DNA from: Chloroflexota bacterium
GTDB lineage: Bacteria; Chloroflexota; Dehalococcoidia; SZUA-161; SpSt-899
Reading direction: 5' to 3'
DNA: 6,295 nucleotides
NCBI GenBank assembly: GCA_018657655.1
Contig: JABHWQ010000422.1
Coordinates: 1 to 6,295 of the forward strand
This document shows positions 6,096 through 6,295 of the stretch, piece after piece. The notes beneath the pieces are model-generated. The model did no database searches. It had not been told where the DNA came from and was given only the letters and a program-made list of their open reading frames with translations. Each line of letters opens with the position of its first letter. Position 1 is the first letter of the stretch. The position numbers and the translations under genes are program-made.

Positions 6096-6295
6096 TTCAT
6101 CGCGGCACAGAGTTCATCCGCAACTATTTTGTTCTCGGAATCCACAAACACTTTTTGAGGATGGTAATCCCTCGCCTGCTCCTCCGGAACCCAGGTGTAG
6201 GTGATAATGATAACCGTATCACCCTTGGAAACCAGCCTGGCCGCCGCACCATTAATGCAGATTTCGCCCGGCCCGCCTTCTATGGCATAGGTCTC
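6092..6295 (-). CDS. panD: Aspartate 1-decarboxylase, C-terminal part (5' end beyond window)
   Basis: PanD decarboxylates L-aspartate to beta-alanine, the second precursor of pantothenate, through a pyruvoyl group formed by self-cleavage. Only the last 67 codons lie in the window. They match the PanD C-terminal half: 'ETYAI' carries the positions equivalent to T57 and the catalytic Y58 of E. coli. 'INGAAAR' is the substrate-binding NGAAA loop, followed by 'GDTVIIITY' and 'VPEEQARDYHP', which correspond to family strands and helix. The Gly-Ser self-cleavage site and the start are outside the window. The gene lies directly upstream of panB on the same strand, as expected for a pantothenate operon. 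This frame is shorter than 70 codons only because the window ends. Confidence 0.93.
   Translation of the reverse strand, partial: ETYAIEGGPGEICINGAAARLVSKGDTVIIITYTWVPEEQARDYHPQKVFVDSENKIVADELCAAMN

Overview
The window is gene-dense bacterial chromosomal DNA of moderate GC content, judged by eye. It holds five genes: two cut by the window edges and three complete, plus short intergenic regions with readable promoters and hairpins. No tRNA, rRNA, CRISPR array, insertion sequence or phage gene was seen. The lineage cannot be fixed from sequence alone. The FtsH sequence style, especially an 'FRSRKE' stretch in its inserted module, recalls FtsH proteins of Chloroflexota, possibly Dehalococcoidia. 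That rests on memory and is low confidence.

Left part (1-1394, minus strand): two overlapping genes are read right to left. The first encodes a 327-residue protein with a tandem thioredoxin-fold redox module (active site CPNC) and a helical, HEAT-like C-terminal half. The second starts at a TTG codon inside the end of the first. It encodes a B12-binding-type Rossmann domain protein that lacks the cobalt-coordinating histidine, and it runs off the left edge. Their shared function is unknown.

Middle (1395-2876): a 135-bp divergent intergenic region carries back-to-back sigma70-type promoters, one for the redox operon and one for mnmE (plus strand). MnmE is the tRNA wobble-uridine modification GTPase, complete with all G motifs and the C-terminal FCVGK. 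mnmE converges on ftsH, and an 11-bp inverted repeat spans the gap.

Right part (2889-6295, minus strand): panD (3' part only) and panB are read right to left as a pantothenate/coenzyme A operon, with a 10-bp hairpin between them. ftsH follows under its own extended -10 promoter. FtsH is a membrane AAA+ zinc protease, here 730 residues instead of the usual 600-650.

Most of the extra FtsH length is a block of about 77 residues inserted inside the M41 peptidase domain. It looks like a second copy of the FtsH N-terminal extracytoplasmic domain, placed on the cytosolic side. This domain-in-domain arrangement is the most unusual feature of the window.
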